From: Prevotella sp.
GTDB taxonomy: Bacteria > Bacteroidota > Bacteroidia > Bacteroidales > Bacteroidaceae
NCBI GenBank assembly: GCA_022779305.1
Contig: JALFSW010000066.1
Coordinates: 20,398-84,397, forward strand
DNA length: 64,000 nucleotides
Direction of reading: 5' to 3'
Part shown: one piece after another, positions 16,397 to 25,996 of the stretch
How positions within the stretch are numbered: the first letter of the stretch is position 1
Layout of the letters: each line of letters opens with the position of its first letter
Notes under the pieces: model-generated
Database searches by the model: none
Told to the model about the DNA's origin: nothing
Seen by the model: only the letters and a program-made list of their open reading frames with translations
Program-made: the position numbers and the translations under genes

Positions 16397-18889
16397 TCAG
16401 AATTGATAAGTAAAATCTATTCCCAATTGGAATGGGTTTCCAAGTTGAGCAAAAGTATATTTTTCTCCCGTTGCCCCACTCTGCACAGCAAATGTATTGT
16501 AGCGTGCATCGGTTATATTCTTTGCCCACAGATTGATTTGCAGTCTACCAAAATTGGCATTAACAAATGCGCCCACTGTGGCATAAAAGTTTTGCGAAAT
16601 ACTATTTTGCTCATCCCAATAGGTCTTACCTTGTGCGGCAAACATTGCACCCAAAGTAACATAACGCAGGCGAAACAGATGGTTGGCATCCAACAATGCA
16701 GTTGGATCAACATCGATGCGATAGCCTGCATGAGCTGAAAGTGTGTGTTGTGGAACAAATGGTACATTCTTGTTTGCATAACTTACTTCTCCTGATGGAG
16801 TTACGCCCATATATTCATCAAACTCCGCTTTCGTAAAGCCATAAGCAATGTTATAACTCAAACGATCGTGCAACGCAATTCCTCGTAAGGTCGCTTCCAA
16901 CCCTAAAGAGTGGCTTTTACCCGCATTGGTCATCATTCTTCCCAAACCATAATTGCCTGCCATCACTGAAAGCTGTTGATTGCGAATTTGCATGTAGAAC
17001 GCAGCCAAATCCAATTGTAATTGACCACCACACAGATTGAGGTGCGTTCCCACTTCATAGTTCCAACTTACCTCTGGCTTGTATTCTATCATTTCAGCAA
17101 TTTTGTCATAAAAAGCTGCATCATGTGTAATGTCGGTATTCGCTCGCGCAGTATTGGCAGCCTGCGACAATTCTGCCTGAAGAATATCTGAAAACATTTG
17201 GAAGTTATATCCTCCACCACGATAACCTTTTGCCCATGAAAGATAAATATTACTTCCATTCTTCAAACGATACGTAAGTCCCACTTTAGGGAGCAATTGC
17301 TCAAAATCATTTGTACGCTTGTCTGCTAATTTTGATGTAATGACGGGATTCAATTGAACGCCCATCACATTTTGCGTCATATTCAATTGTGCTTCCGTAG
17401 CATAATCAATACGCACCTTTGAATAATCATAACGCAACCCGAATGTAGCAGTTATATCTTTTGTGAGACGAACGTTGCTCTCATGAAAAACACCCAAGTT
17501 CATTGTCGGTGTTCTGAAAAAACCAGAAATAGGATTTAACTCCATTCCAATGCTCACTCCACCCGCCTTTGCGATCGCTGCTGCAGCAGCGATTTTAGCT
17601 TGTTCCATAGCCTTTGCTTCAGGCATTCCTTTTGCAATCATAGCCTGAGCCATGCGGTTTGCCATAGCAGTGAGCATTCCATTGTAGGCGTATGAGGTAA
17701 TATTGCGCGATAGGAATTTATTCATATCCGTATCAAAATAGACGGGTGCAATGGTTTTGAGCCATTGATAAGCACCAAAAGCACCAAAAGCCCATTGCCA
17801 CGCTTGATCATTCTTACTTTTTACGGAAAACTCTTGCGTGATGGCATTTTGATGTTGGCGTTGCTCCAAGTGCATGAAATCACTTGCGATATAGTCCATA
17901 TCCATCAACATATAGTCTTTCATGAATTGCCATGAAGTCATAGAGTGAAATACATATTGCTCACCAACATAACGAACACCCAATCCTGTGTTCAGCATGT
18001 TGCGTCGATAATTGCTTTGTCGGTTTTGAGTGGGCTGTTGCGTACCTGCCGTTAATCCATAATAAGGCGATGTAATACCAACTGCTGCAATCTCTTCTTT
18101 GCTTACAACCTGTCCATAAGGAAACGCATTTTGTCGTACATATTGATAATCTGCGGTCAAACTGACTTCTAATCGATCATTCAAATCCCACAAGAAACGC
18201 CCCTTTCCACCAAATTCATTGTACTTATCAGCTTTCTCGCCAGTAGTTTGATTATGGAAGAAGCCATTACTACCACTATAAAAAGCCGATAACGAGAATG
18301 CCATCTGATCATTCAATCGTGCATAATGACCTACTTCAGCTTTGCGATAGAACTTGTTTCCAAAAGAAATTTTAACGTTTGTTCCTTGATAATATTTAGG
18401 ATTTTTCGTGTAAAGACGTACCAATCCACCTTCGGTATTCATCCCATAAAGCGTGCCTTGAGGTCCACGCAAAACATCAACTCGCTCTATGTCAGATGCT
18501 TGAAAATTGAAAACACTCTTATTTTGAAGGGGTATACCATCAAGATAAATACCTACAGCTGGCGAATTAATTCTCGACCCAATTCCTCGCACATACATTG
18601 CTGATGTATAGCGACTGCCATATTGAGGCATCACAAAAGAGGGAACGAAAGCAGACAAGTCTCGAATGTCGTTGAAGTGCAATGCACCAAGGCTACTGCT
18701 ATCAAACGAACTACTACTGATGGGTTGCTGACGCAGTCTAAAACTTTCTTTCGGCTGTTCTATAACATATACTTCTTCAATGTCATAAACCTTCAAACTA
18801 TCTACCAATTCATCTTTTGTGCTTGCTTGAGACGCAATAGCTAGGAACGAAAGCGATAACAAGCCAAGGTAAGAGATTTTTCGTTTCAT
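16397..18889 (-). CDS. TonB-dependent receptor with Ala-rich loop
   Basis: 830-aa outer-membrane receptor. Signal peptide, then a short N-terminal segment (YDIEEVYVIEQ, TonB-box-like), plug with VRGIGSRINSPAVGIYLDGIP and RVDVLRGPQGTLYGMNTEGGLVRLYTK, then barrel ending in LGIDFTYQF with the terminal Phe. Plug wording is of the FecA/siderophore-like class; the substrate is unknown. Around residues 405-450 there is an Ala/Met-rich helical insertion (MAQAMIAKGMPEAKAMEQAK and following Ala run), odd for a beta-barrel loop. The start at 18889 is fixed by the promoter at 18923-18930, which overlaps the alternative ATG at 18925. Confidence 0.9.
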   Translation of the reverse strand: MKRKISYLGLLSLSFLAIASQASTKDELVDSLKVYDIEEVYVIEQPKESFRLRQQPISSSSFDSSSLGALHFNDIRDLSAFVPSFVMPQYGSRYTSAMYVRGIGSRINSPAVGIYLDGIPLQNKSVFNFQASDIERVDVLRGPQGTLYGMNTEGGLVRLYTKNPKYYQGTNVKISFGNKFYRKAEVGHYARLNDQMAFSLSAFYSGSNGFFHNQTTGEKADKYNEFGGKGRFLWDLNDRLEVSLTADYQYVRQNAFPYGQVVSKEEIAAVGITSPYYGLTAGTQQPTQNRQSNYRRNMLNTGLGVRYVGEQYVFHSMTSWQFMKDYMLMDMDYIASDFMHLEQRQHQNAITQEFSVKSKNDQAWQWAFGAFGAYQWLKTIAPVYFDTDMNKFLSRNITSYAYNGMLTAMANRMAQAMIAKGMPEAKAMEQAKIAAAAAIAKAGGVSIGMELNPISGFFRTPTMNLGVFHESNVRLTKDITATFGLRYDYSKVRIDYATEAQLNMTQNVMGVQLNPVITSKLADKRTNDFEQLLPKVGLTYRLKNGSNIYLSWAKGYRGGGYNFQMFSDILQAELSQAANTARANTDITHDAAFYDKIAEMIEYKPEVSWNYEVGTHLNLCGGQLQLDLAAFYMQIRNQQLSVMAGNYGLGRMMTNAGKSHSLGLEATLRGIALHDRLSYNIAYGFTKAEFDEYMGVTPSGEVSYANKNVPFVPQHTLSAHAGYRIDVDPTALLDANHLFRLRYVTLGAMFAAQGKTYWDEQNSISQNFYATVGAFVNANFGRLQINLWAKNITDARYNTFAVQSGATGEKYTFAQLGNPFQLGIDFTYQF

Positions 18890-18922
18890 TTCTTCGTTTT
18901 TTATTACTACTTTTAACGTATG

Positions 18923-18930
18923 CAAAGGTA
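18923..18930 (-). promoter_or_regulatory. -7 box of TonB receptor
   Basis: TACCTTTG on the minus strand. It overlaps a possible upstream ATG (18923-18925), so the start must be the inner ATG at 18889. Confidence 0.65.
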
Positions 18931-18973
18931 GGGAGAAACAAAGAAAAAAACAATCCTTATTTATGATGAAATT

Positions 18974-20113
18974 CTATTCATTCATTGCTCCACAATGCGG
19001 ACAGCGGCCTTTTCTTTTCAATCGGGCATTACATTTTCCACATTCATACGCATCTGTGTTACGTTTTCTCCATTGTCTGATGGCATAAAAAACATAAACT
19101 ATCAAGAGTCCATAGCCTATATAATATAAGGTGAGAATAGAGAAAACAATATAGTTCACTGCACAAACGGCTGCCAAACCACAAAGATAAAGCAAGGCAT
19201 CACCCGATTGCAACAAGCGTCTTACTTCATCGACAGCTGCCAAACCAACAATCACCATTGCCCAAACCAAGAGTAAAAAGGCATTCAACAATCGTGGTTG
19301 CAAGAAGGGATTAAGCGACGGATGAAAATAGAACTCACGCCACATTTCTGGTGCAAAGAGCTGAATTGTTGCATAGAACGTTGCAGCCATGGCAACGATA
19401 ATTGCCAAAAGCATTGGATAAAAGGAGTTTATATCATTCAAGTGAACAATCTTTGCATTTTGCTTCATTATTTTCCGCATCAAATAGGTTACCGAAATCA
19501 AAGCGATAACGATAAGAAAAAGCAATAAATGGGTATCAGAAAACATCGAAATAAACTGAGAAATGGGGTTAGCAGGGTCGACTTTTTCTAAAAGCCTATG
19601 CTCACGCGTCCACCCAAAACGTAGGTCTTCAGTTACTATCTGTACCCAAACAGAATCAATGCTATCATTCGGCATTATCCTAATATTGGCTACAGCGATC
19701 GATTTTCCTTGCGCCACAAAAAAGCTATCCACCTCCATTTGATTTACAGCTTCTTCTGGTTCTTGGCGAATCAAGGTGAGACTATCTGCCCGTACAATAA
19801 AGTTAAATCCTTGTGTGTAATGATGTTTTAGGCGAAAACTAAACGTATCAAGCAAGACTCCATCTGATTGCGCCCACTTATGTGGCGCAGTCGCTACCGA
19901 ATGTTCTATTGTATCACCTTTCGCACACAACGAACGAGAGATTTGCACTTCCTGCAAACTATCAGGAAGACGGAAAGAAGAAGGTTCCTTTTTGTGATAA
20001 CAGCTCGTGAAAAGAAACGAAAAAAATAAGAACAACAGCATCAACATAGAAAACGTTCTATGCCAATTGCCCATTTTTGTTATATATCTTCTTTCAGTCT
20101 CTTCTCTTTTCAT
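18974..20113 (-). CDS. membrane lipoprotein with C-terminal zinc ribbon
   Basis: 379 aa, function unknown. A hydrophobic signal ends at a lipobox (FLFTSC), followed by a periplasmic beta-rich domain of about 170 residues, about four to five membrane helices, and a cytoplasmic zinc ribbon at the C-terminus (CGKCNARLKRKGRCPHCG). A second Met at residue 14 (20074) would give a more normal lipoprotein signal and may be the real start. It follows the U32 gene by 14 bp and is probably expressed from its promoter. The combination of lipid anchor and cytoplasmic zinc ribbon is unusual. Confidence 0.8.
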   Translation of the reverse strand: MKREETERRYITKMGNWHRTFSMLMLLFLFFSFLFTSCYHKKEPSSFRLPDSLQEVQISRSLCAKGDTIEHSVATAPHKWAQSDGVLLDTFSFRLKHHYTQGFNFIVRADSLTLIRQEPEEAVNQMEVDSFFVAQGKSIAVANIRIMPNDSIDSVWVQIVTEDLRFGWTREHRLLEKVDPANPISQFISMFSDTHLLLFLIVIALISVTYLMRKIMKQNAKIVHLNDINSFYPMLLAIIVAMAATFYATIQLFAPEMWREFYFHPSLNPFLQPRLLNAFLLLVWAMVIVGLAAVDEVRRLLQSGDALLYLCGLAAVCAVNYIVFSILTLYYIGYGLLIVYVFYAIRQWRKRNTDAYECGKCNARLKRKGRCPHCGAMNE

Positions 20114-20127
20114 TTCTTACTCTTTCT

Positions 20128-22086
20128 CTATAACGTGAAAATTTTCATCTCGCAGTTTTTACAATCAAACTCAAGGCGAAACTTTCGCTTATCGTTCATC
20201 TCCAAATAAAGCGGTTCTTTCCACGTCGGTTTCTTACCGCCATTTGCTATACAATAGCCCAATGAATAACGAATACAATGTCGGCATTGCATCAGTAAAT
20301 CGGTGTTTCCGTTCGATGCTTTTGCAAACTTATCGTTTTTTCGGTGCAAACATTCAAAGGCTGCGCTGAACTTCTTCAGTCCCTGTGCTTCATAAAAACG
20401 GTATGCCTCAGCATTTGCGATGTTATACAAATAAGAAAAACGCTCATATTCACGTGGATTAATGTATGAAAAATCAGTCATTGCTTCCGTTTTAAGTTGC
20501 ACAGAATTTCGTTCTTTCTCTCTTTCTTTCTTAAAAAAAACGGGTAAACAACTTAAAAGTTTTTCCACTGCCATTCGGCGAAGTTCTGCCAAAACACTAC
20601 TTGGAATGAAACAAGCTGCAATTCCATCCTGCAATGATACCCTATTGGCAAAGAAAATTGTATTTCCAAGTTTTGTTAATTGCTTCAGAATATTTTCCGT
20701 TTGTTGCTTTTGGGCTTCTTGATGTTGAAAAACAACTGTTTCTTCAATGCTTACCCCTTCTCCCTTGGTGCTCGTCGTTGTGAGCTGAAGTGCATACCCA
20801 TCTGCCGTTTTCTGCAAAAACATATCTACAGGTAGTCGCCTTGTTGCTGTTTTCCCTGAAAGTTCTTTCTCAAATAATTGGTCTTGGTTCCTGTACAATG
20901 CCGTCCCTGCTACCAACCCTTTGGGTATTTGGAGCGGATAAAGGCGATTGCCAACCGCTTTGTTCACCCTAAATCCCTCCAACACTTCCTTTCTTCCTTC
21001 ATTCACTGCCACTTTATTAATGAAACAAAGTCCATCACCATTGGCAAAAGCAGCAGTACTTGAAACACTGAAAGAGTCTTTCCGAATTTCCTTTACTTTT
21101 CCTACATATTCCCCTAAAGCCTTAGGCGTGTTGGGTGAAAAAATATCCCGTTGTCTGCCTGATAAGAAATAGCTTGTGTAGCCTCGGTTAAACGTTTTGT
21201 TCAGATTTGGTGTAAAACCATATTCCACCTGTCCATGAGATGCTCTGCAATACGCATCAGGATTCTCTGCAATGATTTCGTTCAAACGCTGGCTATAGGC
21301 AGAAACTATATTTTTTACATAATTAATGTCTTTCAGTCGCCCCTCAATTTTAAACGAGCAAGCACCCGAACGCATCAATGGCTCAAGATTGTCAATCTGA
21401 CACATGTCTTTCAATGAAAGCAAATAGCGTTGTTTCTCTATCAATTTTCCTTCGGCATCTTTCAAATCAAAGGGCATTCGGCAGAATTGCGAACATGCAC
21501 CACGGTTGGCAGAACGTCCAAAACAGTGTTCTGACGCATAGCAAATACCGCTATAACTCACACAGAGCGCACCATGCACAAATGCCTCCAATTCCACATC
21601 GGGAACAGAACGATGAATTTGTGTGATTTCTGCAACAGAAAGTTCACGTGCCAAAACCACACGTTCAAAACCTAAGGATTTCAGCCACTTCACCTTTGCA
21701 ACACTCCGACTGTCACATTGCGTACTCGCATGAAGTGCAAATCTCACGTTGAGTTCATCTCTGCACACCTTCAATAAACCCATGTCCTGAATGAGCAACG
21801 CATCAATACCTGCGTCGTCTAAGGCACGTATGAGACTACGCATTTCCTCCAACTCTTCATCATAAACGATGGTGTTCATTGTAACATGCACAGCAACACC
21901 AAATTGATGTGCATAATCGCAAAGCTTTCGTATGTCGGCTATGCTATTGCCTGCTGCCTGTCGCGCTCCAAACTTGCTTGCACCAATATACACGGCATCA
22001 GCCCCATGATCTATGGCTGCTATCCCACATTCCAAGTTCTTTGCCGGAGCCAACAATTCTATTTTCCTTAGCCGTTCTTTCACCAT
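20128..22086 (-). CDS. rlhA: U32 family protein, RlhA type (23S rRNA C2501 hydroxylation)
   Basis: 652 aa, with an N-terminal U32 'peptidase' TIM-barrel domain (ELLAPAKNLECGIAAIDHGADAVYIG split by normal family spacing) and a C-terminal extension of DUF3656 type. The length and domain order match E. coli RlhA (YdcP, about 650 aa), which forms 5-hydroxycytidine in 23S rRNA. Conserved Cys residues for an Fe-S cluster are seen in CYASEHCFGRSANRGACSQFCR and near the C-terminus (CRHCIRYSLGYC). The symbol is by similarity of layout; a tRNA-hydroxylating TrhP role is less likely given the long C-terminus. Promoter at 22136-22143. Confidence 0.8.
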   Translation of the reverse strand: MVKERLRKIELLAPAKNLECGIAAIDHGADAVYIGASKFGARQAAGNSIADIRKLCDYAHQFGVAVHVTMNTIVYDEELEEMRSLIRALDDAGIDALLIQDMGLLKVCRDELNVRFALHASTQCDSRSVAKVKWLKSLGFERVVLARELSVAEITQIHRSVPDVELEAFVHGALCVSYSGICYASEHCFGRSANRGACSQFCRMPFDLKDAEGKLIEKQRYLLSLKDMCQIDNLEPLMRSGACSFKIEGRLKDINYVKNIVSAYSQRLNEIIAENPDAYCRASHGQVEYGFTPNLNKTFNRGYTSYFLSGRQRDIFSPNTPKALGEYVGKVKEIRKDSFSVSSTAAFANGDGLCFINKVAVNEGRKEVLEGFRVNKAVGNRLYPLQIPKGLVAGTALYRNQDQLFEKELSGKTATRRLPVDMFLQKTADGYALQLTTTSTKGEGVSIEETVVFQHQEAQKQQTENILKQLTKLGNTIFFANRVSLQDGIAACFIPSSVLAELRRMAVEKLLSCLPVFFKKEREKERNSVQLKTEAMTDFSYINPREYERFSYLYNIANAEAYRFYEAQGLKKFSAAFECLHRKNDKFAKASNGNTDLLMQCRHCIRYSLGYCIANGGKKPTWKEPLYLEMNDKRKFRLEFDCKNCEMKIFTL

Positions 22087-22135
22087 TACTGCTTTGCTTT
22101 TACCTTATAATCCACCAAAGGAGAATTTGTCTATG

Positions 22136-22143
22136 CAAAGATA
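22136..22143 (-). promoter_or_regulatory. -7 box of U32/zinc-ribbon operon
   Basis: TATCTTTG on the minus strand, about 50 nt before the U32 start. Confidence 0.6.
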
Positions 22144-22196
22144 ATCATTTAGGTTTAAATACCTCAAAAAGTAAATGAGAATATGCTTTTAATTGA

Positions 22197-22238
22197 AATA
22201 TCCACAACACCATTCTACTTCTCGGTGTTGTGGATATT
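22197..22238 (-). terminator. terminator of nhaD
   Basis: Perfect 15-bp stem AATATCCACAACACC / GGTGTTGTGGATATT with a 12-nt loop, 32 bp beyond the nhaD stop. Confidence 0.88.
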
Positions 22239-22269
22239 GTTTAAGTTTTATCAGTTAAGTAAGTATTAT

Positions 22270-23637
22270 TTATATTGTAAAGATGAAGCTACGTACCACC
22301 CAATAAGACAATATACCAGCGATGTAACCCAAGAAAGCTACCCAAGTGATGTTCTTCATATACCAACCAAAGGTGATCTTTTCAAGTCCCATCACAACTA
22401 CACCTGCTGCACTACCGATGATGAGCATAGAGCCACCTACACCAGCACAATAAGCAAGCAATTGCCAGAATATTCCGTCTATTGCCATATCACCAGTAGC
22501 TTGAATAGGATACATTCCCATACTTCCTGCAACCAATGGCACATTGTCAACAATTGATGAAAGTACACCAATAATACCTGTAACGGCATAGTGGTTACCA
22601 TCAAAAGCTACGTTCAGCGATTTACCCAACTCTTGCAGTACACCTATTTCTTGCAAGCAAGCAACTGCCATCAAGATACCTAAGAAGAACAGAATGGTTG
22701 AAGTATCAATGCGACACAAAATCTTTGTAACACGTTTTGCAAAAGTTTCGCTTCCTGTTTTTTTATGAAGTTTTCGGTAGAAAATTTCTGTTATTGTCCA
22801 AAGTACACCTAGTACCAAAAGAATGCCCACAAAAGGAGGCAAGTGCGTGAGCGATTTAAAGATTGGAACAAAACACAATCCTCCCACACCGACTGCAAAA
22901 ATGATTTTTCTTTGGTTGCAACCGAAATCGCCAACATCCTCACAATCCTCATTTCCTTCAGCCATTTCAAGATTGCCTTTTAACATATACTGCATCACGA
23001 AGGCAGGAACGAGCATTGACATTAAAGATGGAATGAAAAGCTCAGTGATAACACCTGCAGCAGTAACCATACCAGCATTCCACAACATGATCGTTGTTAC
23101 GTCTCCAATGGGTGAAAATGCGCCACCAGAGTTAGCAGCAATTACTACGAGTGAAGCGTAAATCATACGATCTTTCTTGTCTTGAATGAGCTTACGAAGA
23201 ATCATTATCATAACAATACTTGTCGTAAGATTGTCCAATATGGCTGAAAGGAAGAACGTCAAGAACGCAATACGCCACATTAGACTGCGCTTCGATTTCA
23301 CTTTCATTACACCCTTAACCCAATTGAAACCACCATTTTGGTCTACGATCTCAACAATGGTCATTGCGCCCATTAAGAAGAAAAGCGTAGTGGAGGTTTC
23401 ACCAAGATGATGTCCAATGATTTCGTTCACATAATGTGTTACTTCTTCGCCCATACCTTTAAAGTCTGGGTGCATCAATTGAACGAATTGACTGGGATCC
23501 AACATGTAAAGTGTCCAGCAAAAAACAAACATCAGCAACGCAATGGCTGCCTTGTCGATCTTTGCAAAGCTCTCTGTTGCAATAAGCGCGTAGCCTAGAA
23601 CAAAGACAATGATAATTGCAATAGTTAGTGTTGTCAT
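22270..23637 (-). CDS. nhaD: Na+/H+ antiporter NhaD
   Basis: 455-aa polytopic inner-membrane protein of the NhaD/ArsB ion-transporter superfamily that exports Na+ (or Li+) for H+. Many hydrophobic helices are seen, with family blocks SAILDNLTTSIVMIMILRKL, AANSGGAFSPIGDVTTIMLW and SSIVDNVPLVAGSMGMY; the paired Asp-Asn residues in the first and last are typical of the transport core. It is flanked by its own promoter (23672-23679) and terminator, so it is monocistronic. Confidence 0.93.
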   Translation of the reverse strand: MTTLTIAIIIVFVLGYALIATESFAKIDKAAIALLMFVFCWTLYMLDPSQFVQLMHPDFKGMGEEVTHYVNEIIGHHLGETSTTLFFLMGAMTIVEIVDQNGGFNWVKGVMKVKSKRSLMWRIAFLTFFLSAILDNLTTSIVMIMILRKLIQDKKDRMIYASLVVIAANSGGAFSPIGDVTTIMLWNAGMVTAAGVITELFIPSLMSMLVPAFVMQYMLKGNLEMAEGNEDCEDVGDFGCNQRKIIFAVGVGGLCFVPIFKSLTHLPPFVGILLVLGVLWTITEIFYRKLHKKTGSETFAKRVTKILCRIDTSTILFFLGILMAVACLQEIGVLQELGKSLNVAFDGNHYAVTGIIGVLSSIVDNVPLVAGSMGMYPIQATGDMAIDGIFWQLLAYCAGVGGSMLIIGSAAGVVVMGLEKITFGWYMKNITWVAFLGYIAGILSYWVVRSFIFTI

Positions 23638-23671
23638 TTTAGATTTATAGATAATGGTTTCTTAAACGGCG

Positions 23672-23679
23672 CAAAGATA
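23672..23679 (-). promoter_or_regulatory. -7 box of nhaD
   Basis: TATCTTTG on the minus strand, 34 nt before the nhaD ATG; divergent to the ligA promoter. Confidence 0.65.
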
Positions 23680-23753
23680 ATCAAAAGAAATTTATAAACA
23701 AGCATGAAAGTAAGATATTTTTCACAAAAAAACACTATTTGCTTTTTTTGCCG

Positions 23754-23761
23754 TATATTTG
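23754..23761 (+). promoter_or_regulatory. -7 box of ligA
   Basis: TATATTTG, 19 nt before ATG 23781. Confidence 0.65.
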
Positions 23762-23780
23762 TAGAAAATAAATCAAACTG

Positions 23781-25856
23781 ATGGAACAAGAACAACATAA
23801 AACGGAGAAAAAAACAACAGAAAGCCCTGCTTTGTCAGCACTCAAAGACAACCAAATGCGCATAACAGAATTGGTGGATTTGCTGAATACGGCTTCGGAT
23901 GCTTATTATAATGGTAAGAACGAATTAATGTCCGACCATGAATGGGACGCAGCCTTTGATGAACTCCAACGACTTGAAAATGAAACGGGATTCAAACTTC
24001 CTAATTCGCCTACTAACAACGTCAGTGCCGATGATTTAGTTGGGAAAAAGGAGACGCATGAATTTCCGATGCTCTCGCTTGCCAAAACCAAAAAGGTAGC
24101 CGACCTTGTGAAATGGGCTGAAGGGCGTTCAATTTGGCTTTCATGGAAACTTGATGGACTTACACTCGTTGCAACCTATGACAACGGACAACTCACAAAG
24201 TTAGTTACACGGGGCAACGGACAGATAGGTACAAACATCACCCACCTCTCATCTGCTATTCAAGGCGTTCTCCCCACCATTTCTTACAAGGGGCATTTAG
24301 TTATTCGAGGCGAGGCGGTCATCAGTTATGACAATTTCAATCGTTTTAATTTGGAGGCAGATGAGGCTTATGCCAATCCAAGAAATTTAGCTTCTGGCTC
24401 ACTTGCTTTGAAAGATGCAACGCAAGTGAAAGAAAGAAACATCGAATGGATTCCTTTCACCTTATTATATAGTAAAGAGAATTTTATGACATGGGGCAAA
24501 CAAATGATGTTTCTTGCGGAATTGGGCTTCAACGTGATTGAGCATGCATTCATTCCCGAACCTACTATTGAGAACATCGGCGACTGCATAGAAAAATGGT
24601 CGATGAGAGTGAATGGTAAAAAAGGTGGATTTCCCTACCCTGTAGATGGACTTGTAATTTGTTATGACGACATTGCTTATGCAGCTGGTGGTTCTGTTAC
24701 GGGGCATCACGCAACACGTGGTGGCTATGCATTCAAGTGGCAGGACGAAAGTGCCGAGACTGAACTTGAAGAAATAGAATGGTCATGTGCAGCTTCCACC
24801 ATATCGCCTGTGGCTGTTTTTCGTCCCGTAGAATTAGAAGGAACAACGGTACGCAGGGCAAGCCTCTGCAATATTTCAGAATGCGAACGATTGGGGATAG
24901 GCGGAAAAGGAACACGTATTGCCGTGATAAAAGCTAACAAAATCATTCCTAAAATCATTCATGTGAACAAACGCATTGGCGAACTTTTTGTTCCAGAGAA
25001 TTGTCCTGTTTGTCAAGCAAAAACCGAAATTATTATCAGTGAAATAGGAGGAACAAAGACCTTGCATTGCACCAATAGTGCTTGTCCAGCTAAACAATTA
25101 AAGAAAATGACACGCTTTGTATCAAAAGAAGGTGTCAATATTGATGGACTATCTGAACAAACCATTCAAAAGTTTATCAACCTTGGTTGGGTTTCAGACT
25201 ATGCCGACCTTTTTCATCTTGCTGACTATGCTGAAACTTTAAAGCAAATGGACGGATTTGGAAAACGAAGTGTGGATAAATTACTACAATCCATTGAAGC
25301 GGCACGGAATATAGATGCCCAGCAATTGCTTTTCGCACTTAACATTCCTGACATTGGGCGAGATGCTTGTAAACGACTTTTGGCTGCCTACCCTTTTGAA
25401 GAATTGATAACAAAGGCCACTCAACATCCTAATACACAATCACTCTTTGGACAGCAAGAAGCCGCAGAGGTGTTTAGCCATATTTCGGGAATTGGTCCGA
25501 AGACGAGCGAAAGTTTGGTGAAATGGATGTCATCGCCTATCAACCAAAATTCGCTCACTCGTTTGCGTACAGAACTCAATGTTTCGCAAACTTCCATAGC
25601 TTCTACGGGACAACGTTGTGAAGGATTGACTTTCGTCATTACAGGTGATGTTCATCACTATAAAAATCGCAACGAACTCAAAGCCTATATTGAAAGTCAG
25701 GGGGGAAAGGTAGCTGGAAGTATTTCAAAATCAACTAATTTCCTCATTAATAATAATGTGGAAAGCACTTCTGGGAAAAATCAAAAAGCCTTACAGTTGA
25801 ACATTCCGATTATTTCAGAAGACAAGTTTATAGAAGATTTCGTCAATGAAACCTAA
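23781..25856 (+). CDS. ligA: NAD-dependent DNA ligase, divergent LigA
   Basis: 691 aa. The adenylation domain has the nucleophile Lys in KLDG at residues 123-126, with RGEAV and the YPVDGLV block; an OB fold follows, then a four-Cys zinc finger (C408, C411, C430, C435), helix-hairpin-helix repeats (FGKRSVDKLL, ISGIGPKTSESL) and a C-terminal BRCT domain from about residue 608 (GLTFVITGDV). Domains and length are complete for LigA. Several motifs differ from the usual wording, for example KLDGLTLV where KxDGxAI is standard, so this may be a second, divergent paralogue rather than the main replicative ligase. Confidence 0.92.
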   Translation: MEQEQHKTEKKTTESPALSALKDNQMRITELVDLLNTASDAYYNGKNELMSDHEWDAAFDELQRLENETGFKLPNSPTNNVSADDLVGKKETHEFPMLSLAKTKKVADLVKWAEGRSIWLSWKLDGLTLVATYDNGQLTKLVTRGNGQIGTNITHLSSAIQGVLPTISYKGHLVIRGEAVISYDNFNRFNLEADEAYANPRNLASGSLALKDATQVKERNIEWIPFTLLYSKENFMTWGKQMMFLAELGFNVIEHAFIPEPTIENIGDCIEKWSMRVNGKKGGFPYPVDGLVICYDDIAYAAGGSVTGHHATRGGYAFKWQDESAETELEEIEWSCAASTISPVAVFRPVELEGTTVRRASLCNISECERLGIGGKGTRIAVIKANKIIPKIIHVNKRIGELFVPENCPVCQAKTEIIISEIGGTKTLHCTNSACPAKQLKKMTRFVSKEGVNIDGLSEQTIQKFINLGWVSDYADLFHLADYAETLKQMDGFGKRSVDKLLQSIEAARNIDAQQLLFALNIPDIGRDACKRLLAAYPFEELITKATQHPNTQSLFGQQEAAEVFSHISGIGPKTSESLVKWMSSPINQNSLTRLRTELNVSQTSIASTGQRCEGLTFVITGDVHHYKNRNELKAYIESQGGKVAGSISKSTNFLINNNVESTSGKNQKALQLNIPIISEDKFIEDFVNET

Positions 25857-25886
25857 ACACATTCTGGGCTTTATCAAAAACGGTTT

Positions 25887-25985
25887 TTACCCAATTCGAT
25901 CATTAGAGACCAAACTGATTGCATTTGATTGCCTGTGCAGTTATAGGGTTGTTATTCAACTTCCTTATCTCTCCTAACGGGCATT
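25887..25985 (-). repeat. right-half copy of the MITE-like element, inverted
   Basis: Reading the plus strand it begins ACCCAATTCGATCATTAGAG and follows the reverse complement of the right half of the element at 50947-51133 for about 95 bp (including CTGTGCAG and TAACGGGC). The left half is missing. It lies between the 3' ends of ligA and the small minus-strand gene at 25997. Confidence 0.65.
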
Positions 25986-25996
25986 AAATGGGATGC

